Shown in pieces: positions 34,826 to 44,410 of a stretch of DNA of 64,000 nt (positions are counted from its first letter, which is position 1; every line of letters starts with the position of its first letter). Made by a program: the position numbers and the translations under genes. The notes below the pieces were generated by a model. It worked only from the letters and a program-made list of their open reading frames with translations, ran no database searches and was not told the DNA's origin. The DNA comes from JAEUOS01 sp040382235. GTDB taxonomy: Bacteria; Pseudomonadota; Gammaproteobacteria; Burkholderiales; JAEUOS01. The stretch spans positions 1 to 64,000 of the forward strand of contig JBEIFV010000003.1 in the NCBI GenBank assembly GCA_040382235.1, read 5' to 3'.

Positions 34826-35333
34826 GGCAGCGCTGGGGCGGAGTCCGGTTTGCCGAGTTCTACGAGCAGGTCGTCGTGCCGCTGTGCCCGCCCGACCTCG
34901 CCAGCGGACAGCCGGCCACAGACCCGCTCCGGCGAGCTTTGTCGTCCTGCGCGCCCAGGGCGGCGCACGCACCTGCCCTGTCGCTCGACGAGCTGCTGCG
35001 CCCCGACGTACTCTTGGCCGCCCGTCTCGACGGCGAACCCCTGCCGATAGAGCACGGCGCCCCGCTGCGCCTGATCGCCCCAGCCCGCTATGGCTACAAA
35101 AGCGTCAAGCACCTGCACCGCATCAAATTCTGGCGCAGCAGCGATCACGACCGACCCTACGACCTGCGCTTCATGGTGCCCCCAGAGAGAGAGTCGCCTT
35201 TGTAGAGCGCCGGCAATGGGCGCCGGGTTGGTTATTGCGCCACCTGTATCGCCCGTTGAGCGAGGTGACGGTGGCGCGGTTTGAGCGGGGGATGCTGGAG
35301 CGACGGGAGGCGCAGAGCCTGCGTTCAAGCTAG
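34826..35333 (+). pseudogene. decayed duplicate of the Oxidored_molyb gene
   Basis: Matches roughly 33822–34309. Stretches read GVRFAEFYEQVVVPLCPPD, then ASFVVLRAQGGART in a second frame, then RPDVLLAARLDGEPLPIEHGAPLRLIAP...HLHRIKFW back in the first frame, then WAPGWLLRHLYRPLSEVTVARFERGM in the second frame again. At least three frameshifts are needed. The N-terminal part with the Mo-binding Cys is missing. It cannot make an active enzyme. Confidence 0.85.
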
Positions 35334-35342
35334 ATGCGCGGA

Positions 35343-36389
35343 TCAGGGAAGCCCGTACCAGATCGAGCGGCTACCGCCATGCCGAACCAGCAAGCCTTTC
35401 TTCACCAGGCTGCCGAACATCGTCCTTAACGTGTTGGGGCTGGCGCCAGCCTCGCGAACCATGTCGCGCGTGGTCACGCGGCCGTGATCGCGAACGTAAT
35501 CAAGAATCCTCACGGCCAGCTCCGGCAGTACCGCGAGAGCACCTTTTCCCCGCTCCACTTTTGTAGCCAGGCGCCGCTTTTGTTGTTGCAGGGCCCGCAT
35601 GAAGAACATCAGCCATGGCTGCCAGCTGGGCGCATCGCCGCGTATCGTCTGCTGGGTTTGGCGCAACGCCAGGTAATAGCCTTCCTTGCTGTGCTCGATC
35701 ACGCTTTCCAGCGAACTGTAGGGCACATACGTGTAGCCGGCTTGCAGCAGTAGCAGCGTGGTCAGGATGCGGCTCAAACGTCCATTACCGTCCTGGAACG
35801 GGTGAATCTCCAGAAAGGTGACCGTAAACACCGCCACGATCAGAAGCGGATGGAGTCTGCCGGTTTGCCGTTCATCATTGAACCAGCCAACGAGTTCGCT
35901 CATCCTGCGCGGCGTGTCAAACGGCGAGGCTGTCTCAAACACCACGCCAACCATCTTGCCCTCGGCATCGAACGCGACCACATTGTTGGGCAGCTTCTTG
36001 TATTCGCCGCGGTGGCGCTCATCCTTCTGGCTGTAGCGAAGAAGGTCGCGGTGCAACTGCTTCAAGTGGTTCTCGGTCAGCGGAATGTCCGCAAAGCCTT
36101 GGAGAATGGTCTCCACGGTCTCGGCGCACCCGGCGACTTCCTGCTCATCTCGGCTGTCGAACTTTTGGGTCTCCAGCCTTGCGAGAAATCGCTCGACCTC
36201 GCGGTCGGAGAGTTTGCTGCCTTCGATGCGAGTGGATGACCCGATGCTCTCGATCGTGGTTACATGCCGCAGCGCTTTCAAGCGCTCTGGTGCCAGCGTG
36301 CCCAAGGCGCGCCAGGCGCCCTTGAACTCGTCCAGCTCACTCAACAGCATGAGTATTTCAGGCGTGATGTGGATGGTGTCAGTATTCAT
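35343..36389 (-). CDS. Fic family protein (AMP transferase)
   Basis: Protein of 348 residues. The Fic motif H196PFQDGNGR204 is intact. An N-terminal inhibitory helix is present, S52TRIE56G, matching [S/T]xxxE[G/N], so it is a class II self-inhibited Fic protein. The C-terminal ~70 residues form a winged helix (VRILDYVRDHGRVTTRDMVREAGASPNTLRTMFGSLVKKGLL), which suggests DNA binding or autoregulation. Family members AMPylate proteins such as topoisomerases or themselves. It lies in an accessory stretch with toxin-antitoxin genes. Confidence 0.92.
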   Translation of the reverse strand: MNTDTIHITPEILMLLSELDEFKGAWRALGTLAPERLKALRHVTTIESIGSSTRIEGSKLSDREVERFLARLETQKFDSRDEQEVAGCAETVETILQGFADIPLTENHLKQLHRDLLRYSQKDERHRGEYKKLPNNVVAFDAEGKMVGVVFETASPFDTPRRMSELVGWFNDERQTGRLHPLLIVAVFTVTFLEIHPFQDGNGRLSRILTTLLLLQAGYTYVPYSSLESVIEHSKEGYYLALRQTQQTIRGDAPSWQPWLMFFMRALQQQKRRLATKVERGKGALAVLPELAVRILDYVRDHGRVTTRDMVREAGASPNTLRTMFGSLVKKGLLVRHGGSRSIWYGLP

Positions 36390-36541
36390 GGAACCCGAAT
36401 AATGACCGGATTAGGCCTGATTAAACCAATCCCGGCTTTCACCGCGTGACCCGTGGGGCAGGGCAAGCGTCCGGCCCCCCGCCTGACGCGTGTCAGCGCA
36501 ACGCCATCCTTGTCGAGACCGCTCGGTCGTCAACAATCTTC

Positions 36542-37462
36542 TTAAGCCACCGCCTGATAGTAAATATTCTGCGGATGATTCGCCTGCGCAAAAAACAGCC
36601 AGCGCTCAGCCAGCAAACCAAGCAACTGTGAAACCGCCGCTGTTACCAGCAACCAGGACGCCGGCGTCTTGGTCGCTGCGAACAGCAGCGCCGCCGGCAG
36701 CGCAAATGCCAGCCCGAGCGCGAGCCATCGGACGTTGCGCACCAACAGTGCGCTCTTGCCGTGGAAGAACTCGCGGGTGTTGAAGCTGCCGCCGGTGGCG
36801 CCTTGCGACATTTGCTTGAGCTTTGCAGCTTTCACGCCGATCGCGCTTTGCGGGGTCGAGAGGGGTTTCAAGTTTTTGTTGCGCGCCAGGCTGGCGCTGC
36901 GGGTCACGGCTCCGGCGAGCGTGAGCGCGAGGGCGGCTGTGATAGCGAAGCGGGTCTCTTCGCCGCCGTACAGGGCGAACCAGTAGGCGGCGAAGGCGGT
37001 CGCACCGGACATCCAGCCCAGCAGCGTGAAGTTGAGTAGCGTGAGCCAGTGCGCCCATTCGCGCAGGAAGCGCAGGCAGGCGTAGATCATGCCGGTGCAG
37101 ACCCACAGCGCAAAGCACAGCGAAACACCCACGGCGCCGAGCACGCCCGTGTGCGGCTTGCCGAGGAAGTGTTCGAGCGACCACAGGGCCACCACCGCGA
37201 TGGTGGCGGGCAGCACGATCACTTCACGCGACAGCCACGAGGTGCGCCACATGGCCATCGCACGCCAGGCGCGCAGCGGATGCCCCAGGTGCAGGAACGA
37301 ACACGCCAGGCCGATACACATGAGCACGACGCTTAGCAGCCCGCCGACGGCGAGCGACATCGGTTCAGCGCCGTGGGCGTCGGCGCGCACCAACATCAGG
37401 AACAAGCCCTGGCCCATGCCGGCCAGCACGGTAAAGAAGATCACCGACCACGCAGGATGCAT
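36542..37462 (-). CDS. soeC: SoeC-like membrane anchor of quinone-dependent sulfite dehydrogenase (DmsC family)
   Basis: Integral membrane protein of 306 residues with about eight helices, starting MHPAWSVIFFTVLAGMGQGLFLMLV. Landmarks are CSFLHLGHPLRAWRAMAMWRTSWLSREV and the late AERWLFFAQANHPQNIYYQAVA, both typical of DmsC-type anchors. It would hold the SoeAB dimer on the cytoplasmic face and reduce quinone. It starts 3 bp after the soeB stop. Last gene of the operon. Confidence 0.85.
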   Translation of the reverse strand: MHPAWSVIFFTVLAGMGQGLFLMLVRADAHGAEPMSLAVGGLLSVVLMCIGLACSFLHLGHPLRAWRAMAMWRTSWLSREVIVLPATIAVVALWSLEHFLGKPHTGVLGAVGVSLCFALWVCTGMIYACLRFLREWAHWLTLLNFTLLGWMSGATAFAAYWFALYGGEETRFAITAALALTLAGAVTRSASLARNKNLKPLSTPQSAIGVKAAKLKQMSQGATGGSFNTREFFHGKSALLVRNVRWLALGLAFALPAALLFAATKTPASWLLVTAAVSQLLGLLAERWLFFAQANHPQNIYYQAVA

Positions 37463-37465
37463 CGC

Positions 37466-38122
37466 CTAGAACTCCTGGGCTTCGCGCACCAGCCGCGGCA
37501 GGTACTGGTTGGCGGGCTGGGTTTCCCACTCGGGCATCAGCGAATAGCCGCCGCGCTCGCGAATCGCTTTCGACACTTCCGAGTCCGGGTCTTTCACATC
37601 GCCGAACAGGCGCGCATTGGTCGGGCAGGCCATCACGCAAGCGGGTTTGCGCTCCTCCGGCGCCAGCTTTTCGTCGTAAATGCGATCGACGCACAGGGTG
37701 CACTTGGTCATCACCTGGCGCGCTTCGTCGATTTCGCGCGCGCCGTAGGGGCAGGCCCAGGCGCAGTATTTGCACCCGATGCACTTGTCGTAATCGACCA
37801 GCACGATGCCGTCTTCCTTGCGCTTATACGATGCGCCGGTCGGACACACCGGCACGCAGGGCGGGTCTTCGCAGTGCAGACAGCTTTTCGGGAAGTGGAT
37901 GGTTTCGCTGGCCGGAAATTCACCGGCCTCCCAGGTTTGCACGCGATTGAAGAAGGTGCCTGAAGGCTCGGCGCCATAGGCATTGAGATCCACCAGCGGC
38001 CCGGCCGAGCCCGAGGTGTTCCATTGCTTGCATGAGGTCACGCAGGCATGGCAGCCGACGCATACATTGAGGTCGATCACCAGGGCCAGTTGCTTGGCCA
38101 GCGTTTCGGCTTGTGGCTTCAT
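37466..38122 (-). CDS. soeB: SoeB-like iron-sulfur subunit
   Basis: Protein of 218 residues with four [4Fe-4S] motifs: CVGCHACVTSCKQWN, CLHCEDPPCVPVCP, CIGCKYCAWACP and CTLCVDRIY...CVMACP. It wires the catalytic subunit to the membrane anchor. There is no signal peptide, in keeping with a cytoplasmic enzyme. Start and stop overlap or abut both neighbours (ATGA with soeA, 3 bp with soeC), so the three are one transcription unit. Confidence 0.88.
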   Translation of the reverse strand: MKPQAETLAKQLALVIDLNVCVGCHACVTSCKQWNTSGSAGPLVDLNAYGAEPSGTFFNRVQTWEAGEFPASETIHFPKSCLHCEDPPCVPVCPTGASYKRKEDGIVLVDYDKCIGCKYCAWACPYGAREIDEARQVMTKCTLCVDRIYDEKLAPEERKPACVMACPTNARLFGDVKDPDSEVSKAIRERGGYSLMPEWETQPANQYLPRLVREAQEF

Positions 38123-41025
38123 TTGCGTTTCCCTGCGAAATAGGCGAGCACTTCTCTGCCGCGGCCCAGCACGCCGGGCACTGGCGGCACAGCGGCTACC
38201 TGTGGATAGGACTCTTCGGCTTCGTCAGCGGCGGCGGCGCGAATGCGCACCCGTACGTCGTACCAGCCGGCTTGGCCTGTGATCGGGTCGGAGTTGCTGA
38301 TGCTGCGGCCCGGCTGGCCGGCCAGCGGTAGCTCTTCGCTGATCAGGTGGTTGAGCAGGAAGCCCTTGCGTGCTTCATCCGACCCCGGTTCGAGTTGCCA
38401 GGCACCGCTGGCCTTGCCAATCGCATTCCAGGTCCATACCGTGCCGGGCTCCACCGCCTCACTGTGGCGTGCGATGGCGCGCACCCGGCCCCATTGGCTT
38501 TCGACCCAGCACCAGCCGCCATCGGCGATGCCGGCCGCAGCGGCGGTCAACGGGTTGACCTGCAGGGTGTTGTGGCTGTGAATCTGGCGCAGCCACGCAT
38601 TCTGCGAATCCCACGAGTGGTACATCGCCATTGGCCGCTGCGTGATGGCGTTCAGGGGATAGGCTGCGGTATCGCTGGCCGCATCTTCGAGTGGCGCGTA
38701 CCAGAATGGCAGCGGGTCGAAATAGGTGGCAATGCGTTCGCGCAGTTCGGGCGGCGGCATGCGACCCGAAGTCTTGCCCTGCGCCGCCAGGCGGAAGCTT
38801 TGCAGGGTGTCGGAATAGAGCGCCAGTTGAATTGGGTCGTTGCGCTGGCGCCAGCCCTTTTCCTTGGCGAAATCCAGGTAGGCACGGTTCCAGTTGCGCA
38901 TGTAGTGCATGTTCTCCGGCAGGTGATGCTGGAACACGCAATTGTTCTTTTCGTACATCTCCCACTGCTTCGGATTCGGCGCGCCGCGCAGGTGCTCGGT
39001 GCCTTCCTTGCCGCGCCAGCCCATCAGAAAGCCGATGCCCGGCTGCGCCTCGAAGTTGACGACGAAATCGGGATAGTCGCGGAATTTGCGCCCGCCCTCG
39101 GGCGTGGTGAAGGCAGGAAACTTGAGCCGCCCGGCCAGTTCGATCAACACCTCCTGGAAGGGCTTGCACTCGCCCTTGGGCGGCACCACCGGAATGCGCA
39201 CCGAGTCGACCGGGCCATCGAATTCGGAGATCGGCCGGTCGAGCATGCTCATCACGTCATGCCGTTCGAGATAGGTGGTGTCCGGCAGCACCAGGTCGGC
39301 GAAGGCCACGGTCTCGCTTTGGAAAGCGTCGCACACCACCAGGAAGGGGATCAGGTATTCACCGGCTTCATCCTTGCGGTTCAACATCTCGCGCACGGCC
39401 ATGGTGTTCATGGTCGAGTTCCAGGCCATGTTGGCCATGAAGATCATCAGCGTATCGAGCCGGTACGGGTCACCCTTGGTTGCATTGGTGATGACGTTGT
39501 GCATCATGCCGTGGGCCGAGAGCGGGTGTTCCCATGAAAAGGCGTGGTCGATACGGATCGGGGTGCCGTCGGGATTGATCGCCAGTTCGTCGGGGCCGGC
39601 CGGAAAACCGAGCGGCGCGGCATTCAAGGGCGTGTTCGGCTGGATCATCGCCGGGTCGTTGAAGGCGCGGTAGTTGGGCACGATGTGGCGCGGGTACGGC
39701 GCCTTGTGGCGAAAGCCGCCGGGCACATCGATGGTGCCCAGTACGCTCATCAGTACTGCGAGTGCGCGCACGGTCTGGAAGCCGTTTGAATGGGCAGCCA
39801 GGCCGCGCATGGCGTGAAATGCCAGCGGCCGGCCGACCGTGGTCTTGTGTTCCTTGCCCCAGGCATCAGTCCACGGGATCGGCAATTCGAAGGCCTGCTT
39901 CAGCGCGGTTTCGCCCAACTCGCGCGCGAGCTTCCTGATCCGTGCCGCCGGAATGCCGGTGATCTTCTCCGCCCACTCGGGCGCGCAGGGCGCCACTCGC
40001 TCGCGCAGCAACTGGAATGAGGGCACCACCCGGGTGCCGTCAACCAGGGTGTAGCGACCCTCGAGCGCCGGGTCGGCACCATCGGCAATGCCTTGCGGAT
40101 AGGCCGCCATCACGCTGCCGCTGACCGTATCCCACACCAGCGTGTTGTGCGGGTTGCGGCCATCGCCCGGCGGGCCGGCAGCCGGGTCGAAAGCGAACAG
40201 GCCCTGACGTTCACCATCATCCTCGACCACCAATTGTGGCGCGTTGGTATAGCGTTTGAGGAAGGCATGGTCGATCAGGTCGGATCCAATCACCTCGTGC
40301 AACAGCGCCATCATCAGCGCGCCGTCGGTGCCCGGCTTGATCGGAATCCACTCGTCGGCGATCGCCGAATAGCCTGTGCGCACCGGGTTGATCGAAATGA
40401 AGCGGCCGCCATCGCGCTTGAACTTCGAGATCGCGATCTTCAGCGGATTGGAGTGGTGATCCTCGGCGGTGCCGATCATCACGAATAGCTTGGCGCGGTC
40501 GAGATCAGGGCCGCCGAATTCCCAGAAGCTGCCGCCGATGGTGTAGATCATGCCGGCGGCCATGTTGACAGAGCAAAAGCCGCCATGCGCCGCATAGTTG
40601 GGCGTGCCGAACTGCCGTGCAAACAAGCCTGTCAGTGCCTGCATCTGGTCGCGCCCGGTGAACAGCGCGAATTTCTTCGGATCGGTGGCGCGGATCGTAG
40701 CCAGCCGCTCGCCGAGAATATCGAAGGCGCGCTCCCACGAGATCGCTTCAAACTCGCCGGCGCCGCGATCGCTGCCAGGCTTGCGCAACAAGGGCTTGGT
40801 CAGCCGGGCCGGCGACACCTGCTTCATGATGCCCGAGGCACCCTTGGCGCAGATCACCCCCTTGTTGAGCGGGTGCGCCGGGTTACCCTCGATGTAGCGC
40901 ACCTCGCCTTCGCGCACATGCACCTTGATGCCACAGCGGCAGGCGCACATGTAGCAGGTGGTGGTCTTGATGGCGTTGTCGGCGTCGAGTGCCTGGGTTA
41001 AGCGTACCGGATCAGCGTGGTTCAA
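38119..41025 (-). CDS. soeA: SoeA-like molybdopterin catalytic subunit of sulfite dehydrogenase
   Basis: Protein of 968 residues, matching SoeA length. It lacks a twin-arginine signal, a hallmark separating cytoplasmic SoeA from exported relatives. The [4Fe-4S] ligands are C24YMCACRC31 ... C59, and Cys151 in HGGFCSVNMAAG is the probable Mo ligand. The C-terminal molybdopterin region includes NAITQRPMAMYHSWDSQNAWLRQIHSHNTL and PITGQAGWYDVRVRI. SoeABC oxidises sulfite to sulfate in the cytoplasm and feeds electrons to quinone, a fitting sink for sulfite released by the SuyAB-like lyase encoded 8 kb away. Other sulfur or nitrogen oxyanion substrates remain possible. Confidence 0.83.
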   Translation of the reverse strand: MNHADPVRLTQALDADNAIKTTTCYMCACRCGIKVHVREGEVRYIEGNPAHPLNKGVICAKGASGIMKQVSPARLTKPLLRKPGSDRGAGEFEAISWERAFDILGERLATIRATDPKKFALFTGRDQMQALTGLFARQFGTPNYAAHGGFCSVNMAAGMIYTIGGSFWEFGGPDLDRAKLFVMIGTAEDHHSNPLKIAISKFKRDGGRFISINPVRTGYSAIADEWIPIKPGTDGALMMALLHEVIGSDLIDHAFLKRYTNAPQLVVEDDGERQGLFAFDPAAGPPGDGRNPHNTLVWDTVSGSVMAAYPQGIADGADPALEGRYTLVDGTRVVPSFQLLRERVAPCAPEWAEKITGIPAARIRKLARELGETALKQAFELPIPWTDAWGKEHKTTVGRPLAFHAMRGLAAHSNGFQTVRALAVLMSVLGTIDVPGGFRHKAPYPRHIVPNYRAFNDPAMIQPNTPLNAAPLGFPAGPDELAINPDGTPIRIDHAFSWEHPLSAHGMMHNVITNATKGDPYRLDTLMIFMANMAWNSTMNTMAVREMLNRKDEAGEYLIPFLVVCDAFQSETVAFADLVLPDTTYLERHDVMSMLDRPISEFDGPVDSVRIPVVPPKGECKPFQEVLIELAGRLKFPAFTTPEGGRKFRDYPDFVVNFEAQPGIGFLMGWRGKEGTEHLRGAPNPKQWEMYEKNNCVFQHHLPENMHYMRNWNRAYLDFAKEKGWRQRNDPIQLALYSDTLQSFRLAAQGKTSGRMPPPELRERIATYFDPLPFWYAPLEDAASDTAAYPLNAITQRPMAMYHSWDSQNAWLRQIHSHNTLQVNPLTAAAAGIADGGWCWVESQWGRVRAIARHSEAVEPGTVWTWNAIGKASGAWQLEPGSDEARKGFLLNHLISEELPLAGQPGRSISNSDPITGQAGWYDVRVRIRAAAADEAEESYPQVAAVPPVPGVLGRGREVLAYFAGKRK

Positions 41026-41119
41026 GGCCTGGGTGCTCGCGGTTGTTGTGGCACATGCGGGTTAATGCCCGGAAGTTCTGAGCATAGACAGGTGCGGTAT
41101 TTTGGAAAAGCGGATAAAT

Positions 41120-41136
41120 TTGATCGATATAATCAA
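41120..41136. promoter_or_regulatory. inverted repeat in the soe–lysR intergenic region
   Basis: TTGAT-N7-ATCAA in a distinctly AT-rich stretch between divergent soeA and the LysR gene. This is the place and rough symmetry expected of a LysR-type site controlling both genes. Confidence 0.5.
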
Positions 41137-41162
41137 TAAAATAAATCAACGGGTGAACCGGC

Positions 41163-42074
41163 TTGAGACCCTCGCTGCAGCAACTCGAGGTATTCGTGGC
41201 GATCGCGCGCGACGGTGGCGTGCGCGCCGCCGCCGACCGCCTGGCGCGCTCGCAGTCGGCGGCCAGCATGGCGCTGGCCGAACTTGAGCTGCGCCTCGGG
41301 CAACCGCTGTTCGACCGCGCCGGCAAGCGGCTGGTGTTGAACGCCAACGGCGCGCGCCTGTTGCCGCGCGCCATCGCACTCCTGGATCACGCCGACGAGA
41401 TCGAAAGCGCATTCGCCGACGAACTGGCCGCGCCGCTGCGCCTGGCCGCCAGCCTCACCATCGGCAACCACCTGCTGCCACCGCTGATCGCACGCTGGCG
41501 CGCCGAACATTCCGCGGCCTATGTGCAACTGCGCATCGGCAACACGCGCGACGTGGCCGAGGCGGTGCTTCATTTCGATGTTGACGCAGGCTTTGTGGAA
41601 GGCAGCGTGCAACATGAAGACCTGCGTCTGCAAACCTGGATGCGCGACCAGATGGTGATCTGCGCCAGCCCGCAGCATCCACTGGCGGATCGACGCGCCA
41701 GCGTGGCGGCACTGGCGGCGGCCGACTGGATCGTGCGTGAGCCCGGTTCGGGCACGCGCGAGACGGTCGATCAATTGCTGTTGAAGGAAATCGGCTGGCC
41801 GCGGCCGACGATGGAATTGGGTTCCTCCGAAGCGGTACGCCTGGCGGTAATGGCCGGCGCCGGCGTCAGTTGCCTGTCGCGTCATACGGTGGCCGATGCC
41901 TTGGCGGCGGGTAGCTTGGTCGAGCTCAAATGCGCGATCAAGGCGCCGACCCGCGATCTCTCGATCGTGACGCACCGCGACCGGCGGCTTGCGCCGGGAG
42001 TGCAGCGTTTTCTTTCTTTTTGCAGCGCCGGCAGCGGAAAAATCCGCCAGAGGGGCCGATCGATCAAGGAATAG
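41163..42074 (+). CDS. LysR-family transcriptional regulator
   Basis: Regulator of 303 residues. The winged helix is at the N-terminus (LQQLEVFVAIARDGGVRAAADRLARSQSAASMALAELELRLGQPLFDR). The effector domain resembles CysB/CbbR-type regulators (LRLAASLTIGNHLLPPLIARW ... VREPGSGTRETVDQLLL). The frame opens with TTG; no ATG or GTG fits the conserved start. It is divergent from soeABC and so probably controls sulfite oxidation, perhaps with sulfite or a sulfonate metabolite as effector. Confidence 0.88.
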   Translation: MRPSLQQLEVFVAIARDGGVRAAADRLARSQSAASMALAELELRLGQPLFDRAGKRLVLNANGARLLPRAIALLDHADEIESAFADELAAPLRLAASLTIGNHLLPPLIARWRAEHSAAYVQLRIGNTRDVAEAVLHFDVDAGFVEGSVQHEDLRLQTWMRDQMVICASPQHPLADRRASVAALAAADWIVREPGSGTRETVDQLLLKEIGWPRPTMELGSSEAVRLAVMAGAGVSCLSRHTVADALAAGSLVELKCAIKAPTRDLSIVTHRDRRLAPGVQRFLSFCSAGSGKIRQRGRSIKE

Positions 42075-42208
42075 GAATTTCAGCCGGCCTCAAGAGCCGG
42101 TGCGAGGTTCGGTGACCAATGCGAGTATCGCCGTCGCCCGGCGTCGCAAGCAGTTGCCAGCGTGATCGGGAATATCATTCGGGTTGCCGATACTCATGCC
42201 CGGCACGG

Positions 42209-42919
42209 ATGCACATGACCAATACTTTCGTAAATGCCGATTTCGACCAGCGCATATCGCTACCGCCCCCCAACCCCGCAACCTGGCAAGACTCGCCAAT
42301 GCAGGGCGTCCAGCGCCACATGCTCGACCGCGTCGGCGGCGAGGTCGCACGCGCGACCAGCCTGGTGCGATACGCCCCCGGCTCGCATTTCGAAAGCCAC
42401 ACGCATCACGGCGGCGAGGAGTTCCTGGTGCTCGAGGGCGTGTTCTCCGACCAGTACGGCCATTACCCGGCCGGCACCTACATACGCAATCCGCCGGGCA
42501 GCGCGCATGCGCCGTTTTCACGTGAGGGTTGCGTGCTGTTCGTCAAACTGTGGCAATTCGCAGCCCATGATCTGCAACCGGTGCGCATCGATACTCGCAC
42601 CGAGCCATGGCGCCAGGGCATGGTGCCCGGCCTGACCGTCATGCCGTTGCATGAGCACGAGGGTGTCAGAACGGCACTGGTGCGCTGGGCGCCCGACACG
42701 CTTTTCAATGCCCACACCCACATGGGTGGCGAGGAGATTCTGGTGCTCGAAGGCGTGTTTCAGGATGAACATGGCCGCTACGAGCAAGGCAGCTGGTTGC
42801 GCAACCCGCGCATGAGCAGGCACACGCCCTTCACCGGCGCCGAAGGCGCGCTGATCTACGTGAAGGTGGGGCACCTGGGTGCGCAGTTCATGACGCCGCG
42901 TGCAAGCAGCGCTGCGTAG
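42209..42919 (+). CDS. double-cupin protein, ChrR-like
   Basis: Protein of 236 residues with two homologous cupin halves. Half one has YAPGSHFESHTHHGGEEFLVLEGVFSDQYGHYPAGTYIRNPPGS, and half two has WAPDTLFNAHTHMGGEEILVLEGVFQDEHGRYEQGSWLRNPRMS. Both keep the HxH...E metal ligands. This matches the ChrR cupin fold used in anti-sigma factors and related metal proteins, but no sigma-factor gene or zinc-binding anti-sigma domain is present. The start may be the ATG here or one 6 bp downstream. Confidence 0.8.
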   Translation: MHMTNTFVNADFDQRISLPPPNPATWQDSPMQGVQRHMLDRVGGEVARATSLVRYAPGSHFESHTHHGGEEFLVLEGVFSDQYGHYPAGTYIRNPPGSAHAPFSREGCVLFVKLWQFAAHDLQPVRIDTRTEPWRQGMVPGLTVMPLHEHEGVRTALVRWAPDTLFNAHTHMGGEEILVLEGVFQDEHGRYEQGSWLRNPRMSRHTPFTGAEGALIYVKVGHLGAQFMTPRASSAA

Positions 42920-43016
42920 TCCTGCGCGGCGTCCAGAAGACTCTAGCCAGGCGCGAAGCCGGGCACATCGTGCGCAAGCGACTGGGCGCACACCCTCCCG
43001 CCGCTGGCGGCAACGA

Positions 43017-43592
43017 TCAGGACTGAAACATCTTGTCCGGATTGAATTTGCACCATTCCGCGAGCTTGAGAAAGTTCGCGGTAAAGCCATCCAGCGAAAA
43101 CTTGTGCAGAACTTCCTGCTGCTTCTTGCGCGGGTCCTCGCGCAGAACGGTGAGCGAGGATGCGGAGCGCATCACGCGGGTCACCTCGGGGGTTGAACTC
43201 GACACCATCGCGGCGGAGGCCTCCGGAATGCCTTTGGAACCGATGCCGACGTGGACCAGGATGTCATAGCCATAGACCTTCGATACCTTGCCATCGAACT
43301 TGAAAAGGATATCGTCGTTCTGGCGCATCTGAGGCGCATGGCCGCGCACGCCCTGCTCCTCGAAGTAAATCGAGCCATTGATGCCGCCTGGCTGCACGGA
43401 AACCACGAACCTCGGGTCGCCATCGCCACCGGTCGAGGTTTTGCAGGTCTTGCCGGCTTTGGTGGTCTCTGTATATGAGCGCCACTCCCTGTGCTCCCAG
43501 AACTGTTCCTTGGGCGCCTGTGCCGGGGCGTGCGTCGCCGCCCATCCGGCCGCCAGGATGATCATGATTCGCATGCTGCGCCAGTCAAGCAT
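43017..43592 (-). CDS. exported protein of unknown function
   Basis: Protein of 191 residues with a signal peptide (MRIMIILAAGWAATHAPAQA preceded by six residues). AAGGAG is placed correctly for this ATG. The mature part begins with EQFWEHREWRSYTETTKAGKTCKTSTGGDGDPRFVVSVQPGG and has one further Cys near the end, so a disulfide is possible. The layout recalls invasion-associated locus B-like small periplasmic proteins, but I do not recognise the family with confidence. Confidence 0.6.
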   Translation of the reverse strand: MLDWRSMRIMIILAAGWAATHAPAQAPKEQFWEHREWRSYTETTKAGKTCKTSTGGDGDPRFVVSVQPGGINGSIYFEEQGVRGHAPQMRQNDDILFKFDGKVSKVYGYDILVHVGIGSKGIPEASAAMVSSSTPEVTRVMRSASSLTVLREDPRKKQQEVLHKFSLDGFTANFLKLAEWCKFNPDKMFQS

Positions 43593-43789
43593 TGCCGCTC
43601 CTTGTGTGATCGGAAATCCGCGCGCCCGCATGGCAGAGCGCAAGCTGATCGTAGACCGGGCAAGCCCCGGAGCAGAGGGCGAAAAAGCGCACCAGGCGCC
43701 CGCAATTCGGGCTATCGAACCAACAGATCTTCGGAACGGGCGAGCCGGCCATTCGAGGCCGGTCTCAAGGCGGCGCAGGCAGCGATTGC

Positions 43790-44410
43790 CTAGCTCGCCA
43801 TCGAGTACGGCCCGCCGCGTTCAAGCGCGCGCCGATATGCCGGCCGCGCCTGGAAGCGCCGCACCCAGGCGTCCATGTTCGGATAACTCGCGCGCAGGCC
43901 GCGCGCGGCCTCGCCCACGAAGCTCATCTGTACGTCCGCCCCGCTGAAGCTATTGCCGACCAGCCACTCGCGCCCAGCGAGCGCGCGATCGACATAACCC
44001 AGGTGATTGGCCAGTTCGCTTTCGATGCGCGGTTGCAGCGGCGCGCCGGCCTCGCCCAGCCGCGATACATAGAGCTTGAGCAAGAGGGGCAGCATCGCCG
44101 AGCCCTCGGCATAGTGCAGCCACTGCTGGTAGACCTCGAAATGGGGCGCATCGGCTGCGGGCCGCAGGCTACCGCCGCCGTGACGACGGATGATGTAGTC
44201 GACGATGGCACCGGATTCGATCAGCATCAGGCCATCGGCCTCAAGCACCGGCGACTTGCCCAGCGGATGCACCGCCTTCAATGCCGGCGGCGCGAGGCGG
44301 GTGGTGGCATCGCGCGCGTAGTGGCGAATCTCGTAGGGCACGCCCACTTCCTCCAACAGCCAGAGGATGCGTTGCGAGCGCGATTCATTGAGGTGGTGTA
44401 CAACAATCAT
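43790..44410 (-). CDS. glutathione S-transferase
   Basis: GST-fold protein of 206 residues. The N-terminal domain is VVHHLNESRSQRILWLLEEVGVPYEIRHYARD with ALKAVHPLGKSPVLEADGLMLIESGAIVDYI, where VHPLGKSPVL and IESGAI are the glutathione-binding turns. The C-terminal helical domain has the SGADVQMSF box. The Ser in NESRSQR could be the thiolate-stabilising residue. A stand-alone gene; substrate unknown. Confidence 0.88.
   Translation of the reverse strand: MIVVHHLNESRSQRILWLLEEVGVPYEIRHYARDATTRLAPPALKAVHPLGKSPVLEADGLMLIESGAIVDYIIRRHGGGSLRPAADAPHFEVYQQWLHYAEGSAMLPLLLKLYVSRLGEAGAPLQPRIESELANHLGYVDRALAGREWLVGNSFSGADVQMSFVGEAARGLRASYPNMDAWVRRFQARPAYRRALERGGPYSMAS

Noticed and set aside
38119..41025. 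Annotation as DMSO reductase or formate dehydrogenase catalytic subunit
   Set aside because: No Tat signal, length near 970 and a DmsC-type anchor in the order A-B-C fit SoeABC better; a selenocysteine or formate-type active site is not seen.
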